From the NCBI GenBank assembly GCA_907163075.1, contig CAJQTY010000001.1:62001-126000 (forward strand): DNA of 64,000 nucleotides, written 5' to 3'. Position 1 is the stretch's first letter; each line of letters opens with the position of its first letter. Made by a program: the position numbers and the translations under genes. The DNA comes from an uncultured Rhodocyclaceae bacterium (GTDB lineage: Bacteria > Pseudomonadota > Gammaproteobacteria > Burkholderiales > Rhodocyclaceae). The notes beneath the pieces were generated by a model that was given only the letters and a program-made list of their open reading frames with translations, was not told the origin of the DNA and made no database searches. Shown here in pieces: positions 8,335 through 19,081 of the stretch.

Positions 8335-9225
8335 TTGCCCGACAGAAAACAGCTTTTTCACGGCTACCTCGCCGCCGCCGCGACCCTGCTCATGTGGACC
8401 TGCTTCTCCCTCGTCTCGCGGATGGGCGGCAAGAGCGTCCTCACGCCCTACGACGTGTTCGCCCTGCGCTCGATTACCTCCACGCTGGTTCTCCTGCCCT
8501 TTGCCGGGAGCCTGCCGCCGGGTTCCTGGCGCGACCGCCGGCTGTGGCTGCTAACGCTGCTGTGCAGCCTGCTCTACTGCCTGCTGGTTTATAACGGCTT
8601 CAAGTACGCCCCGGCCGCGCATGGCGCCATCCTGCTTTCCGGCATGCAGCCGCTGCTCATCAGCGCCGTGGCCTTGCTGCTTTTCGGCACCCGGCCAGGC
8701 CGCATGCGCCGCATCGGGATCGTCTCGATATCGGTCGGCCTCATCTGTGCGGCGATTCCCTATTTCACCGACTGGTCGGCCGCTTCGGCCTTCGGCGATC
8801 TGCTCATCCTGCTCAGCTCGATCTGCTGGGCCTTCTACAGCGTGCTTGCCGCGCGCTGGGGCTACTCGGCCTGGACCTTGACGCGCGCCGTCGTGTTCGG
8901 TTCGGCGGTGATCTACCTGCCGGTCTACCTGATCTGGTTGCCCAAGCAAATGGCGGCGGCGCCGCTCTCGATGATCGTCATGCAGTGCGTGTTCCAGGGC
9001 ATCGTGGCGACGATCCTGGCCATGCTCGCCTACCTCAAAGCCATCGCCCTGCTCGGCACCGAGCGGACGGCCGCCTTCCTGGCCCTGGTCCCCATCGTCA
9101 CCGGGATTCTTGCCGTGCCCCTGCTCGACGAAGCGCTGACCACCTGGCTGCTGAGCGGCCTCATTTTCGTATCGCTGGGCTCCTACATCGCCTCGCGCTA
9201 CGGTTCCACGCCCATCGGGAGTTGA
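8335..9225 (+). CDS. EamA-family (DMT) transporter
   Basis: 296 aa with about ten hydrophobic segments arranged as two EamA repeats, the pattern of drug/metabolite exporters in the inner membrane. Substrate cannot be deduced. The start is a TTG at 8335, preceded by CCAGGGA; the first ATG would fall inside the first membrane segment (residue 20), so TTG is preferred. It follows the SPFH gene by 43 nt on the same strand and may be co-transcribed. A second, distinct EamA protein is encoded at 27336. Confidence 0.8.
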   Translation: MPDRKQLFHGYLAAAATLLMWTCFSLVSRMGGKSVLTPYDVFALRSITSTLVLLPFAGSLPPGSWRDRRLWLLTLLCSLLYCLLVYNGFKYAPAAHGAILLSGMQPLLISAVALLLFGTRPGRMRRIGIVSISVGLICAAIPYFTDWSAASAFGDLLILLSSICWAFYSVLAARWGYSAWTLTRAVVFGSAVIYLPVYLIWLPKQMAAAPLSMIVMQCVFQGIVATILAMLAYLKAIALLGTERTAAFLALVPIVTGILAVPLLDEALTTWLLSGLIFVSLGSYIASRYGSTPIGS

Positions 9226-9367
9226 CATCCCCCGCAGCAACGAGTGAGTGGCTGCCCCGGAGTCTTTGGGGCAACTACCAAGTACACGCTCTTCTCCGTG
9301 ATCTGCGTGGCTCCGTGTTTTCCATGCCGAAAGCGCGTTCCGCCGAGTTTTCAGGGTTGCCCGGCGT

Positions 9368-9907
9368 TCACTTTTTCCGGGCCCGCACCGCATCGACCGT
9401 CGCGCTGCTCGCCTTGGCGACGTTTGTCTGTGTCAGATCGTCGGCCTGCCGGATTACGCTTTTCATGTTCTCGATCGCCGACCTGACGGCCGCGAGTGCC
9501 GACCTGACACTCGCGAATGCCAAATCCGAACCGGCCGGGGCGTTCTTCGCCGCATCCTCCATCAGGCTGGAAACCTGCTGCTCGAATTCGGCGAACTGGC
9601 GTTCGAGCGAGCGGGACACATCCTCCTTCGATTGACCGGCAATTTCGTAGAGACTGCGGCTGTAGGAAATGACCTGCTCGACGATCGGTTTGGCCTGTGC
9701 CGCCTGCAACGTCATCAATTCCCTCAGGTCCTTGGCCTCGCTCAAGGCCTGCGGATTGACGATGTTTTCTTCGAGCAGCGAGTGCGCCGCGTTGAGGTTC
9801 AGTGCAGCGATGCGTTCGGCGCTGACCAGCGCCGCCTTGGTGAGTGAAAGCATGGCGTCAACAAAGGCTTTGTTGGCGGTAACAAATTGCTCGGGGGTCG
9901 AGAACAT
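9368..9907 (-). CDS. Phasin family protein
   Basis: 179 aa, almost entirely helical and amphipathic, starting MFSTPEQFVTANKAF, a typical phasin opening. Phasins coat polyhydroxyalkanoate granules and control their number and size. The start is supported by AAGGAGATTTGCC before ATG. The gene stands alone, convergent with the EamA gene, with no PHA synthase nearby. In this family small phasins are usually scattered away from phaC. The family call is strong; granule binding is family knowledge. Confidence 0.88.
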   Translation of the reverse strand: MFSTPEQFVTANKAFVDAMLSLTKAALVSAERIAALNLNAAHSLLEENIVNPQALSEAKDLRELMTLQAAQAKPIVEQVISYSRSLYEIAGQSKEDVSRSLERQFAEFEQQVSSLMEDAAKNAPAGSDLAFASVRSALAAVRSAIENMKSVIRQADDLTQTNVAKASSATVDAVRARKK

Positions 9908-10120
9908 GGCAAATCTCCTTGGTGAGGTTCCCTCCTTTTTGTCCTCCGGAAGGTGGGAGCATGTTAGCAGTTTTCACGATGTTGCCGACCGCCAAGCGGC
10001 TCCGATATCATGAGTTTTTGACGCCACGCCGCACCCGGCACTTGCCACGACGGTGCGATGCTGCTATAGACGTCAACCCGCTCGCCAACGCCAGCCTACC
10101 GTACGGTCACGGACCCAACC

Positions 10121-11860
10121 ATGTCATCAGAACACTTCATCGCCGGCAAGGACGCTTCCCTCGAATCATCGATCGGCCGCATGCAGGAAAAGCTGTCGCA
10201 GATCGGCTTCCACGTCGAGGAGCGCTCATGGCTCAACCCGATCGATGGCGTCTGGTCCGTCCATGTAAGGGACCGCGACTGCCCGCTGCTGTTCACCAAC
10301 GGCAAGGGCGGATCACGGCTGGCGGCGCTCGCCAGCGCCCTCGGCGAATACTTCGAGCGCCTGTCCTGCAACTATTTCTGGACGCACTATTACCTCGGCG
10401 AAGAATTCGCCGCGCAGCGCTTCACGCACTATCCGCAGGAGCAGTGGCTGCCAGCCGGCGACAACGGTGATTGGCCGCCGGCGCTGCTGACGCCGGAGTT
10501 GCGGACCTTCTACAACCCGCACGGCAGCATCGACGCCGAAATGCTGGTCGAGCACAATTCCGGCAACGTCGAACGCGGCATCTGCGCCCTCCCCTTCATT
10601 CGCCAGAACGACGGCCAGCGCGTCCTCTTCCCGGTCAACATCATCGGCAACCTGTACGTCAGCAACGGCATGTCGGCCGGCAATACCCAGGCCGAAGCGC
10701 GCGCGCAGGCGCTCTCCGAAATCATCGAGCGCCACATCAAGTTCCGCATCATCGGCGAAGGGTTGTGCCTACCGGACGTGCCGGACGAGGTGCTGGCGCG
10801 CTTCCCGCGTCTCGCCGGCGACGTCGCCGCCCTACGCGCTGCCGGCTTTGGCATCCTGGTCAAGGATGCCTCGCTTGGCGGGCAATATCCGGTGATGAAC
10901 GTTACCCTGCTCAATCCCGAAGACCAGGGGTGTTTCTCCAGCTTCGGCGCGCATCCGCGCTTCGAGATCGCACTCGAACGCGCCCTCACCGAACTCCTGC
11001 AAGGTCGCGCGCTGGATGCGCTGGGCGGATTCCCCGAGCCCGGTTTCGACCTCGACGAAATCGCCAGTTCACCGAACCTGGAAATCCACTTTGTCGATTC
11101 AAGTGGAATCATCAGCTGGAATTTCCTTGGCGACACGCCGGACTTCGAATTCTGCGACTGGAATTTCAGCACGACGACGAGCGAAGACTACGAGTGGCTG
11201 GTCGACATGATCGAGGGCGGGGGCCACGACATCTACATCGCCGACTACACCCACCTCGGCGTTTATGCCTGCCGGATCATCGTCCCCGGAATGTCCGAGA
11301 TCTACCCAATCGACGATCTGGAGTACGAGAACAACAGCATCGGCAACGATATCCGCGAAGCCATTCTCTACCTGCCGGAACTCGACGACGAGGAATGCGA
11401 GGAACTGCTCGCCACGCTCAACGAATCCGGCCTCGCCGACCAGCGCCCGGTCGCCGCGCTGATCGGCCTGGCGCCCGATGCCGGATCGTTCTGGGAGGAC
11501 CTGCGGCTCGGCGAGCTGAAAACCCTGCTCGCCCTGGCCACTGGCAACGAAGAAGCGACGCGCGAAGGCTGCTACTGGATACATCACTTTGCCCAGATCG
11601 ACGCCGGCCGCCGGCGTGTTTACCGCTGCATCGAAAGCCTGCTCAAGCTGTGCGACTCGGGCGAGTACGAACCCTACCGCGCCTCGCTTGAAAGCCTCTA
11701 TGGAGAAACGGCGCTCGGTCAGGCCGAAGCGCTGCTGTTGCGCAAGCAGCGCTTCTTCGGCGTGCAGGCGCCGGGCCGCGAGCTGAACGGATGCGTGTTG
11801 CACCACCGTTTACTCGAGGCCTACGGCAAAGTGCATCGTCAACACGCGCGGAAAAACTGA
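10121..11860 (+). CDS. ycaO: YcaO-domain protein, RimO accessory type
   Basis: 579 aa, close in length to E. coli YcaO (586 aa). The YcaO ATP-binding glutamates sit in ALGEYFERLS and ALSEIIERHIKF, and the protein carries the C-terminal extension of the E. coli type rather than the layout of azoline-forming toxin synthases. YcaO enzymes activate amide backbones with ATP; the E. coli protein is linked to methylthiolation of ribosomal protein S12 by RimO. No rimO, dehydrogenase or precursor peptide is recognisable nearby. The ribosome site before the ATG is poor (CACGGACCCAACC). It is followed after 4 nt by a small gene. Confidence 0.85.
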   Translation: MSSEHFIAGKDASLESSIGRMQEKLSQIGFHVEERSWLNPIDGVWSVHVRDRDCPLLFTNGKGGSRLAALASALGEYFERLSCNYFWTHYYLGEEFAAQRFTHYPQEQWLPAGDNGDWPPALLTPELRTFYNPHGSIDAEMLVEHNSGNVERGICALPFIRQNDGQRVLFPVNIIGNLYVSNGMSAGNTQAEARAQALSEIIERHIKFRIIGEGLCLPDVPDEVLARFPRLAGDVAALRAAGFGILVKDASLGGQYPVMNVTLLNPEDQGCFSSFGAHPRFEIALERALTELLQGRALDALGGFPEPGFDLDEIASSPNLEIHFVDSSGIISWNFLGDTPDFEFCDWNFSTTTSEDYEWLVDMIEGGGHDIYIADYTHLGVYACRIIVPGMSEIYPIDDLEYENNSIGNDIREAILYLPELDDEECEELLATLNESGLADQRPVAALIGLAPDAGSFWEDLRLGELKTLLALATGNEEATREGCYWIHHFAQIDAGRRRVYRCIESLLKLCDSGEYEPYRASLESLYGETALGQAEALLLRKQRFFGVQAPGRELNGCVLHHRLLEAYGKVHRQHARKN

Positions 11861-11864
11861 AACA

Positions 11865-12116
11865 ATGACCTACGAGGAACACCTCGACGAAGTCGCCACG
11901 CTGCTCACCGAGATCTACACGCTGAGCGACGAAACGGCGATCGGTATCGTCATGCGCGCACAGGACGCGGAATATTTCAGCGTGCACGACGACGATCCAT
12001 CGATCTGCACACAGCAACGCGCCGAATACGACGCACGCGCCGTCTTCAAGCGCTACAAGCCGGAAACGGCGCGGGCGCGCCCAGCCGGCCGTCGCTCAGG
12101 CGCTGGCGACGGCTGA
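11865..12116 (+). CDS. Small hypothetical protein downstream of ycaO
   Basis: 83 aa, not recognised. The first 50 residues are acidic and helical (MTYEEHLDEVATLLTEIY), the tail is Arg/Gly-rich. It begins 4 nt after the ycaO stop, so it is probably co-transcribed and may be coupled. The final 21 bases overlap the 3' end of a gene on the other strand. The good codon pattern of the first two thirds supports a real gene; the C-terminal end is less convincing. It lacks the leader/core look of a RiPP precursor. Confidence 0.55.
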   Translation: MTYEEHLDEVATLLTEIYTLSDETAIGIVMRAQDAEYFSVHDDDPSICTQQRAEYDARAVFKRYKPETARARPAGRRSGAGDG

Positions 12117-12452
12117 AACCTTGGCGACGATTCCCTTCAGATCGTCGTCTTCCAGCGCAGCGAGCAGCATCAGACCGGCACGGATCAGTTCGCTCTTCTT
12201 GACCGCCAAGCCATCATCGGACAGGCGCTCTTTCAGTTCAACCAGCCTGGCATATTCGTCTTTCGGCAGCGAGAACTTCTCGCGCACCACCTGGCCGCTT
12301 CGCAGCGTCTTGTCGAGCGGTCGCGAAAAAGCCTTGGCCAGCCGCTTGCGCTTCTTCGGCGCCGTTCCACGGACTTCCGGAGCCACCGGCACCATCTGTT
12401 TGGCGGACGACTGCTGCTTGACAGGAGCATTTGGTTTTTTCGACGCGTTCAT
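12096..12452 (-). CDS. Small basic protein, possible ribbon-helix-helix DNA-binding type
   Basis: 118 aa from the ATG at 12452 (a GTG at 12464 would add four residues). The first half is Lys/Pro-rich and probably disordered; the second half (about residues 55-105) reads beta strand (REKFSLPKDEYARL) then two helices ending KSELIRAGLMLLAAL, which resembles the ribbon-helix-helix layout. Its 3' end overlaps the small gene after ycaO by 21 nt, tail to tail. A palindrome lies just upstream of the start and could be an autoregulatory operator. DNA binding is inference from predicted secondary structure. Confidence 0.55.
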   Translation of the reverse strand: MNASKKPNAPVKQQSSAKQMVPVAPEVRGTAPKKRKRLAKAFSRPLDKTLRSGQVVREKFSLPKDEYARLVELKERLSDDGLAVKKSELIRAGLMLLAALEDDDLKGIVAKVSAVASA

Positions 12453-12476
12453 ATTTCTCACCACTGTGCCATCGGA

Positions 12477-12494
12477 AATCGATACGAATCGATT
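12477..12494. promoter_or_regulatory. Palindrome upstream of the small basic protein gene
   Basis: AATCGATACGAATCGATT has 6-bp arms (AATCGA/TCGATT) around a 6-base spacer. It is centred about 34 bases before the ATG at 12452, where an operator or promoter element would be expected. No protein-specific consensus is recognised. Confidence 0.35.
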
Positions 12495-12615
12495 GTACCC
12501 GCCGACAGGGCCTGCGGGGGAGTTTCCTCGTCGCCGTGCCTAGTGGCCAACGCGTAAATGGCGAAACAATTCGCATCAAATGCGCGATGCGCCAGGAGAT
12601 CAATGGAATACGAGC

Positions 12616-12657
12616 GCCCAAGAAAAAGCCGACGCAAGCGTCGGCTTTTTCTTGGGC
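12616..12657 (-). terminator. Rho-independent terminator after hppA
   Basis: A perfect 20-bp stem (GCCCAAGAAAAAGCCGACGC and its complement) closes on a 2-base AA, with A/T-rich tracts on both sides so that it can stop transcription from either strand. It lies 42 bases beyond the hppA stop and most likely ends that transcript; it may also shield the upstream small gene. Confidence 0.85.
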
Positions 12658-12698
12658 AGGCGTCAGCGACGCCACGGCATTGATGCGGAAAACCAATC

Positions 12699-15182
<2,484 letters not shown>

Positions 15183-15595
15183 TGCTGTTTCCTTTGATGA
15201 CGGGTTTGAAAACTGTTTGTGCTGGACCGAGTGGACGTCGGAATACGGCCATGCCGGCCTTCAGGGCTGCATGGCTCGATGATGGCGGCACGCAGGGGGG
15301 GTGACTTCTGCAGGGCAAAACGGAAACGCGGACGGCAACTGAACCCGGCCCGAACAGCGAGCGGAGGACAAGGCGCTTCAATTTCGATGTCATGGCAAAC
15401 TCATCTTGCGGTCACCAAGTGCGGAAACGGCGACCAATGAAAAAGGCATACAGCAGGAGAACGGACCGGACGTCAGTTGCTTCCCGCATGACAACTCGCA
15501 ACTCTACACCCAGCCGCCAGGATATTCAATATTCTGAAACGCTGTTTCGTTGTCGCGACGAGCCTTTGGGGACGAGGTTTCGGCAGGCGCGGCGG
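15183..15595. other. Non-coding gap between hppA and the Mla-like operon
   Basis: No convincing gene. It should hold the hppA promoter (minus strand) and the 3' end of the Mla-like operon transcript. No good -35/-10 pair, riboswitch or terminator was recognised. Confidence 0.5.
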
Positions 15596-16222
15596 CTATT
15601 GCCTCGGAGTACCCGCCGGCCATGAACGGCAAGCCTTGAGAGCGCCGGATTTTTCCAGACCGGCGAGCCAGCCGGCCAGTTGCTGACCGAGTTCCGAACT
15701 CGCCGCCACCAGGGCATTTACGCCGCCATGCGCATCCGCCGTTGCCGCTGGCGTGTCGATCGCCACCGGCCTCTCGGCAAGCATCCGCCGTCCGGGATCG
15801 ATCAGGCCGACGCTGGCCTGCAGCACGCCCCGGCTTTGTTGCGGAGAATCGAAAACCTGAGAGAACTCCTGCAATTCAATGCGCAGCAGGCAATCCGCCG
15901 CCGCATTCCCGGCGCCGCTGACAACCCCCAGTTGCTGCCTGAGACGCTGCGCCAGCAAGACGCCCGGCGAACCGGCCCAGCGGCTGCCGGCGTACTCGCG
16001 CTGCCGGAGCGGATCGTCGTAGGCCAGCCGATAATCGACGTTGAGCGAGTCGAACCAGGATGGCGACCTGACCTCGAGCGCCAGTCGCGACCATGTTCCG
16101 TCGGCAACCAGTCGCGCCGCTGGCAGCCCGAAGTCGAAAACGACGGCCGGCGGCACGTTTTTCGTCCCGCCGACACAGGCGCTCAGCAGGCACGCGGCGA
16201 GCACTATAAGAACTCTTTTCAT
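15596..16222 (-). CDS. ABC-transport auxiliary lipoprotein (PqiC/DUF330-like)
   Basis: 208 aa with a lipoprotein signal: hydrophobic run then LLSAC, C16 being the lipidated cysteine. The rest resembles the ABC-type transport auxiliary lipoprotein family that works with MCE-domain transporters. It is the last gene of a tight unit (MlaE-, MlaF-, MlaD-like, lipoprotein) and overlaps the MCE gene by 4 nt. It probably sits in the outer membrane facing the periplasm, receiving or donating lipid carried by the MCE ring. No MlaC-type shuttle is encoded here. Confidence 0.75.
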   Translation of the reverse strand: MKRVLIVLAACLLSACVGGTKNVPPAVVFDFGLPAARLVADGTWSRLALEVRSPSWFDSLNVDYRLAYDDPLRQREYAGSRWAGSPGVLLAQRLRQQLGVVSGAGNAAADCLLRIELQEFSQVFDSPQQSRGVLQASVGLIDPGRRMLAERPVAIDTPAATADAHGGVNALVAASSELGQQLAGWLAGLEKSGALKACRSWPAGTPRQ

Positions 16223-17157
16223 CGTTGTTCCTTGGCATGAACGGGTGCCACGTAGCCGGGTTCACCCGGCCCCGGCGATGCTTTCTGCGGCCCGAATATC
16301 AGGCTCTGCGGCGACTCTTCGAGCATCTGCAATACACGGCCGAGCTGACGCGAATTGGTCGAAAGCTCCGCGCTCAGTTCGTTGAGCCGCGGCACCAGGG
16401 CGGCGGTACCGCCGGCCGACGAATCGCCGAGCGTCGTCTCCAGCTTTTCGCTTACCGACTGCAGACGCACCAGCAGGCCGCGGGCCTCGGCGACAAACGG
16501 CCCGGCCTGCCCGGCGGTGTACTCGACATGGACCAGAGCAGACTGCAGCAGACGGATGTTCTCGGGACTCAGCACCTGTTGCAGGCGAGCTGTCGCCTCT
16601 TTGGCATTGCCGGTCGTCGCTTCAAGATTGGCCAGCATCTTCGCAATATTCTGACGATTTTCAGGGTTCAGAAGCTGGCTGGCACTGGCCATAAGATCGC
16701 GGGCATTGCGCAATGTCTCGCCGCCGGTGTCCGAGAGTTCCTCCATCAGCGAATCCTGCATCGGTATCCGGGCCAGCCCGCCGCCCTGGGCGGCCAGCGG
16801 CGTGGCGTCCTTGCCCGTATCCTCCAGGAGTACGTGCGCAATGCCCGTCACGCCCTGGAAGCCAAGCTTGGCCCGGGTTCCCTGGGTGATCGGAATCGTT
16901 TTCCTGATGCTGATGCGAATCAGCGTATGGCTCACATCGTCGGCGTCGAGTTCGATGGCTTCCACCTTGCCGACGCGCACGCCGCGGTAGCGGACCTGCC
17001 CCTGCAGGCTGAGCCCGCTGATGGTTTTCCGGGTGACCACCAGGTACTCGTTGGTCGGCTCCTGCTTGCCGCCGAACCACCACAGCGCGGCCACCGCGGA
17101 CAGCCCGAGGAAAAGAATGAACAGACCGGCAATCAGCGCGTGAGAGCGATTTTCCAT
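16219..17157 (-). CDS. MCE-domain lipid-transport protein (MlaD-like)
   Basis: 312 aa. One N-terminal membrane anchor (about 8-28), an MCE domain (about 38-115, EYLVVTRKTISGLSLQGQV onward), then a long helical, coiled-coil region (about 130-290). MCE proteins form hexameric rings that carry phospholipid or other hydrophobic substrates across the periplasm. The long helical tail is more like the single-MCE proteins that make needle-like assemblies than short MlaD. It lies 2 nt after the ATPase gene and overlaps the lipoprotein gene. Confidence 0.85.
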   Translation of the reverse strand: MENRSHALIAGLFILFLGLSAVAALWWFGGKQEPTNEYLVVTRKTISGLSLQGQVRYRGVRVGKVEAIELDADDVSHTLIRISIRKTIPITQGTRAKLGFQGVTGIAHVLLEDTGKDATPLAAQGGGLARIPMQDSLMEELSDTGGETLRNARDLMASASQLLNPENRQNIAKMLANLEATTGNAKEATARLQQVLSPENIRLLQSALVHVEYTAGQAGPFVAEARGLLVRLQSVSEKLETTLGDSSAGGTAALVPRLNELSAELSTNSRQLGRVLQMLEESPQSLIFGPQKASPGPGEPGYVAPVHAKEQR

Positions 17158-17159
17158 GA

Positions 17160-17963
17160 TTAAGCAAATCCCTTTTGCATGGCCGCCGCAGCGTGCTCGG
17201 AACAGAAAAAATTGTGGATGAACGGGTGCTCGACGGCAAGCACTTCGGCGGGGGTGCCACAGGCGATGATACGCCGGTCGGCAAGTACCGCCACGCGTGT
17301 CGCCAGACCCGCCAGCGTTTCAAGATCATGCGTCACCATGACGACGGTAAAGCCAAGTTCCTTCTGCAGCATCCTGATCAGCTTGACAAAGTTATCCGCG
17401 AGATCCGGATCGAGGCCGGCCGTCGGCTCATCGAGCACCAGCAGTTCCGGCTCCAGCGACAGGGCACGCGCCAGAGCCACGCGCTTGACCATACCGCCCG
17501 ACAATTCGGCTGGCATCAGCTGGGCGTGACGCGGTTCGAGTTCGACCATCCCGAGTTTCAGGTAGACCAGATCGCTGATCATTTCCTCGTCAAGCACGCG
17601 TAGCTCGCGCAACGGGAAAGCGATATTGTCGAAGACGGAAAGCGCGGAGAACAACGCCCCCTGCTGGAAGAGCATGCCGAAACGGCGGCGCACGTCGCGG
17701 CGAATCACCGGGTCGGGATCGAGCACCGCGTGTCCGAAGAGCCTGACCGATCCCGCGCTCGGTGTCAGCAGGCCAACGATCGCCCGCAGCAGGGTTGTCT
17801 TGCCGCTCCCAGAACCGCCCACCAAGCCAAGAATCTGCCCCGCTTCGACATCAAGATCAATGTCGTGATGAATGACGGTACTGCCAAAACGCGTGCTCAA
17901 CCCACGGATCTGGATCACCGGGAAATTCGCCGTGACACCGTTCGAGGCATTGTCGGATGTCAT
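17160..17963 (-). CDS. ABC transporter ATPase (MlaF-like)
   Basis: 267 aa from the ATG at 17963, which overlaps the permease stop by 4 nt. Walker A GGSGSGKT (49-56), signature ELSGGMVKR, Walker B LLVLDEPTAGLD and the switch His in VTHD are all present, so it should hydrolyse ATP. The sequence VFDNIAFPLREL is typical of the MlaF/Ttg2A branch. It powers the neighbouring permease in lipid transport at the inner membrane. A longer open frame extends upstream but covers the permease gene and is not used. Confidence 0.9.
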   Translation of the reverse strand: MTSDNASNGVTANFPVIQIRGLSTRFGSTVIHHDIDLDVEAGQILGLVGGSGSGKTTLLRAIVGLLTPSAGSVRLFGHAVLDPDPVIRRDVRRRFGMLFQQGALFSALSVFDNIAFPLRELRVLDEEMISDLVYLKLGMVELEPRHAQLMPAELSGGMVKRVALARALSLEPELLVLDEPTAGLDPDLADNFVKLIRMLQKELGFTVVMVTHDLETLAGLATRVAVLADRRIIACGTPAEVLAVEHPFIHNFFCSEHAAAAMQKGFA

Positions 17964-19075
17964 CGCGGCATACCCACGTTGCGCGTCAATATCGCGAATA
18001 TGGCATCGACGATAATGACGACGGTAATCGCCGTGACCACCGCCGTCGTTGTCCTGGATGAAAGGCTCTCGGTATTCGGGCGCACCTTCAGGCCGAAGTG
18101 GCAGGCGATCAAAGCGATCAGCATACCAAAGAAAAAACCCTTGCCGATGCCGATCCAGACGTTGGCCACCGGCACGACCTTGGGCAAAGCCTCGATGAAA
18201 TAACCGTACGCCAGGCCCATCTCCAGGTTGGCCGACACCATGCCGCCGACGATGCCCGCCGCCGCGCACCAGACCACCAGCAGCGGCATGGCGATCGAAA
18301 GCGCCGCCACTTTCGGCAGGACCAGGCGCAAACTGCGCGAAATACCCATCGTCGCCAGCGCATCGATTTCCTCGGTCACCCGCATGACCCCGATCTGCGC
18401 CGTCATGGCCGACCCCGAACGGCCGGCAACCAGCACGGCGACGATCACCGGCCCCAGTTCGCGAATAATGCTGATGCCGAGCAAATTGACGATGTAGATA
18501 TCGGCGCCGAAGGTCTTGAGCTGCAAGGACGACAGGAATGAGAGCACGATGCCGATCAGGAAGCCGACCAAAGCCGTCACTGGCAAGGCTTGGGCACCAC
18601 TCTTGAAGAGGTTGGCCGAAAACTCGCGCCATGGGAACTCGCTCGGGTGTGAAAACAGGTGGAGCACATCGAGCACTAACTGTCCGATCAGTATCACGAC
18701 GTCACGCAGATTTTTCCCGGCCGCCACAACCAGCCCGCCCAGGGCATACAGCCAGGCAAAACGCAGAAAGCGCGGCGATGACCGACGATCCGTGTCAATC
18801 GTTGCCGCCCGCTCAAGTGCCGAGCGGTGCCGCGGCAAGGCACTGAGCGAAGCCGGCCAGCGGCGGCCCCAGGCGCGCCAGAGAAGAATCGCGCCGACAC
18901 TGTCGATGCGCGTGATGGCCTGCAGATCCCAGGCTGCACTGCGCTCGGCCAGCGCCCGCAGGCGGGCGTCAAGCTCCGCGATCGGCGTCGGCAGGCTGAC
19001 CAGCGTCCAGTCGCCAGAGAGCAACACCTCGCACCGCCCCGCGCGCTCAGTGCTGTCAATCGCGGCGCCAGCCAT
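17960..19075 (-). CDS. Lipid-transport permease with N-terminal STAS domain (MlaB-MlaE fusion)
   Basis: 371 aa. Residues about 10-95 look like a STAS/MlaB-type domain (LLSGDWTLVSLPTPIAEL, then DSVGAILLWRAW), followed by an MlaE permease (about 105-371) with GFLIGIVLSFLSSLQLK and the EIDAL segment contacting the ATPase. In E. coli MlaB and MlaE are separate; here they are one chain. The ATG at 19075 is used; a TTG at 19081 would add two residues. It begins 6 nt after the ppx stop, so ppx and the lipid transporter probably share a transcript. Confidence 0.85.
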   Translation of the reverse strand: MAGAAIDSTERAGRCEVLLSGDWTLVSLPTPIAELDARLRALAERSAAWDLQAITRIDSVGAILLWRAWGRRWPASLSALPRHRSALERAATIDTDRRSSPRFLRFAWLYALGGLVVAAGKNLRDVVILIGQLVLDVLHLFSHPSEFPWREFSANLFKSGAQALPVTALVGFLIGIVLSFLSSLQLKTFGADIYIVNLLGISIIRELGPVIVAVLVAGRSGSAMTAQIGVMRVTEEIDALATMGISRSLRLVLPKVAALSIAMPLLVVWCAAAGIVGGMVSANLEMGLAYGYFIEALPKVVPVANVWIGIGKGFFFGMLIALIACHFGLKVRPNTESLSSRTTTAVVTAITVVIIVDAIFAILTRNVGMPR

Positions 19076-19081
19076 TGGCAA

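Noticed and set aside
9253-9272. TGCCCC/GGGGCA hairpin between the EamA gene and the phasin gene as a terminator
   Set aside because: Stem of 6 bp with a large loop and no T-tract on either strand.
11865-12116. The small protein after ycaO as a RiPP precursor for azoline formation
   Set aside because: No Cys/Ser/Thr-rich core, no leader cleavage motif, and no dehydrogenase or partner genes; YcaO is of the RimO-accessory type.
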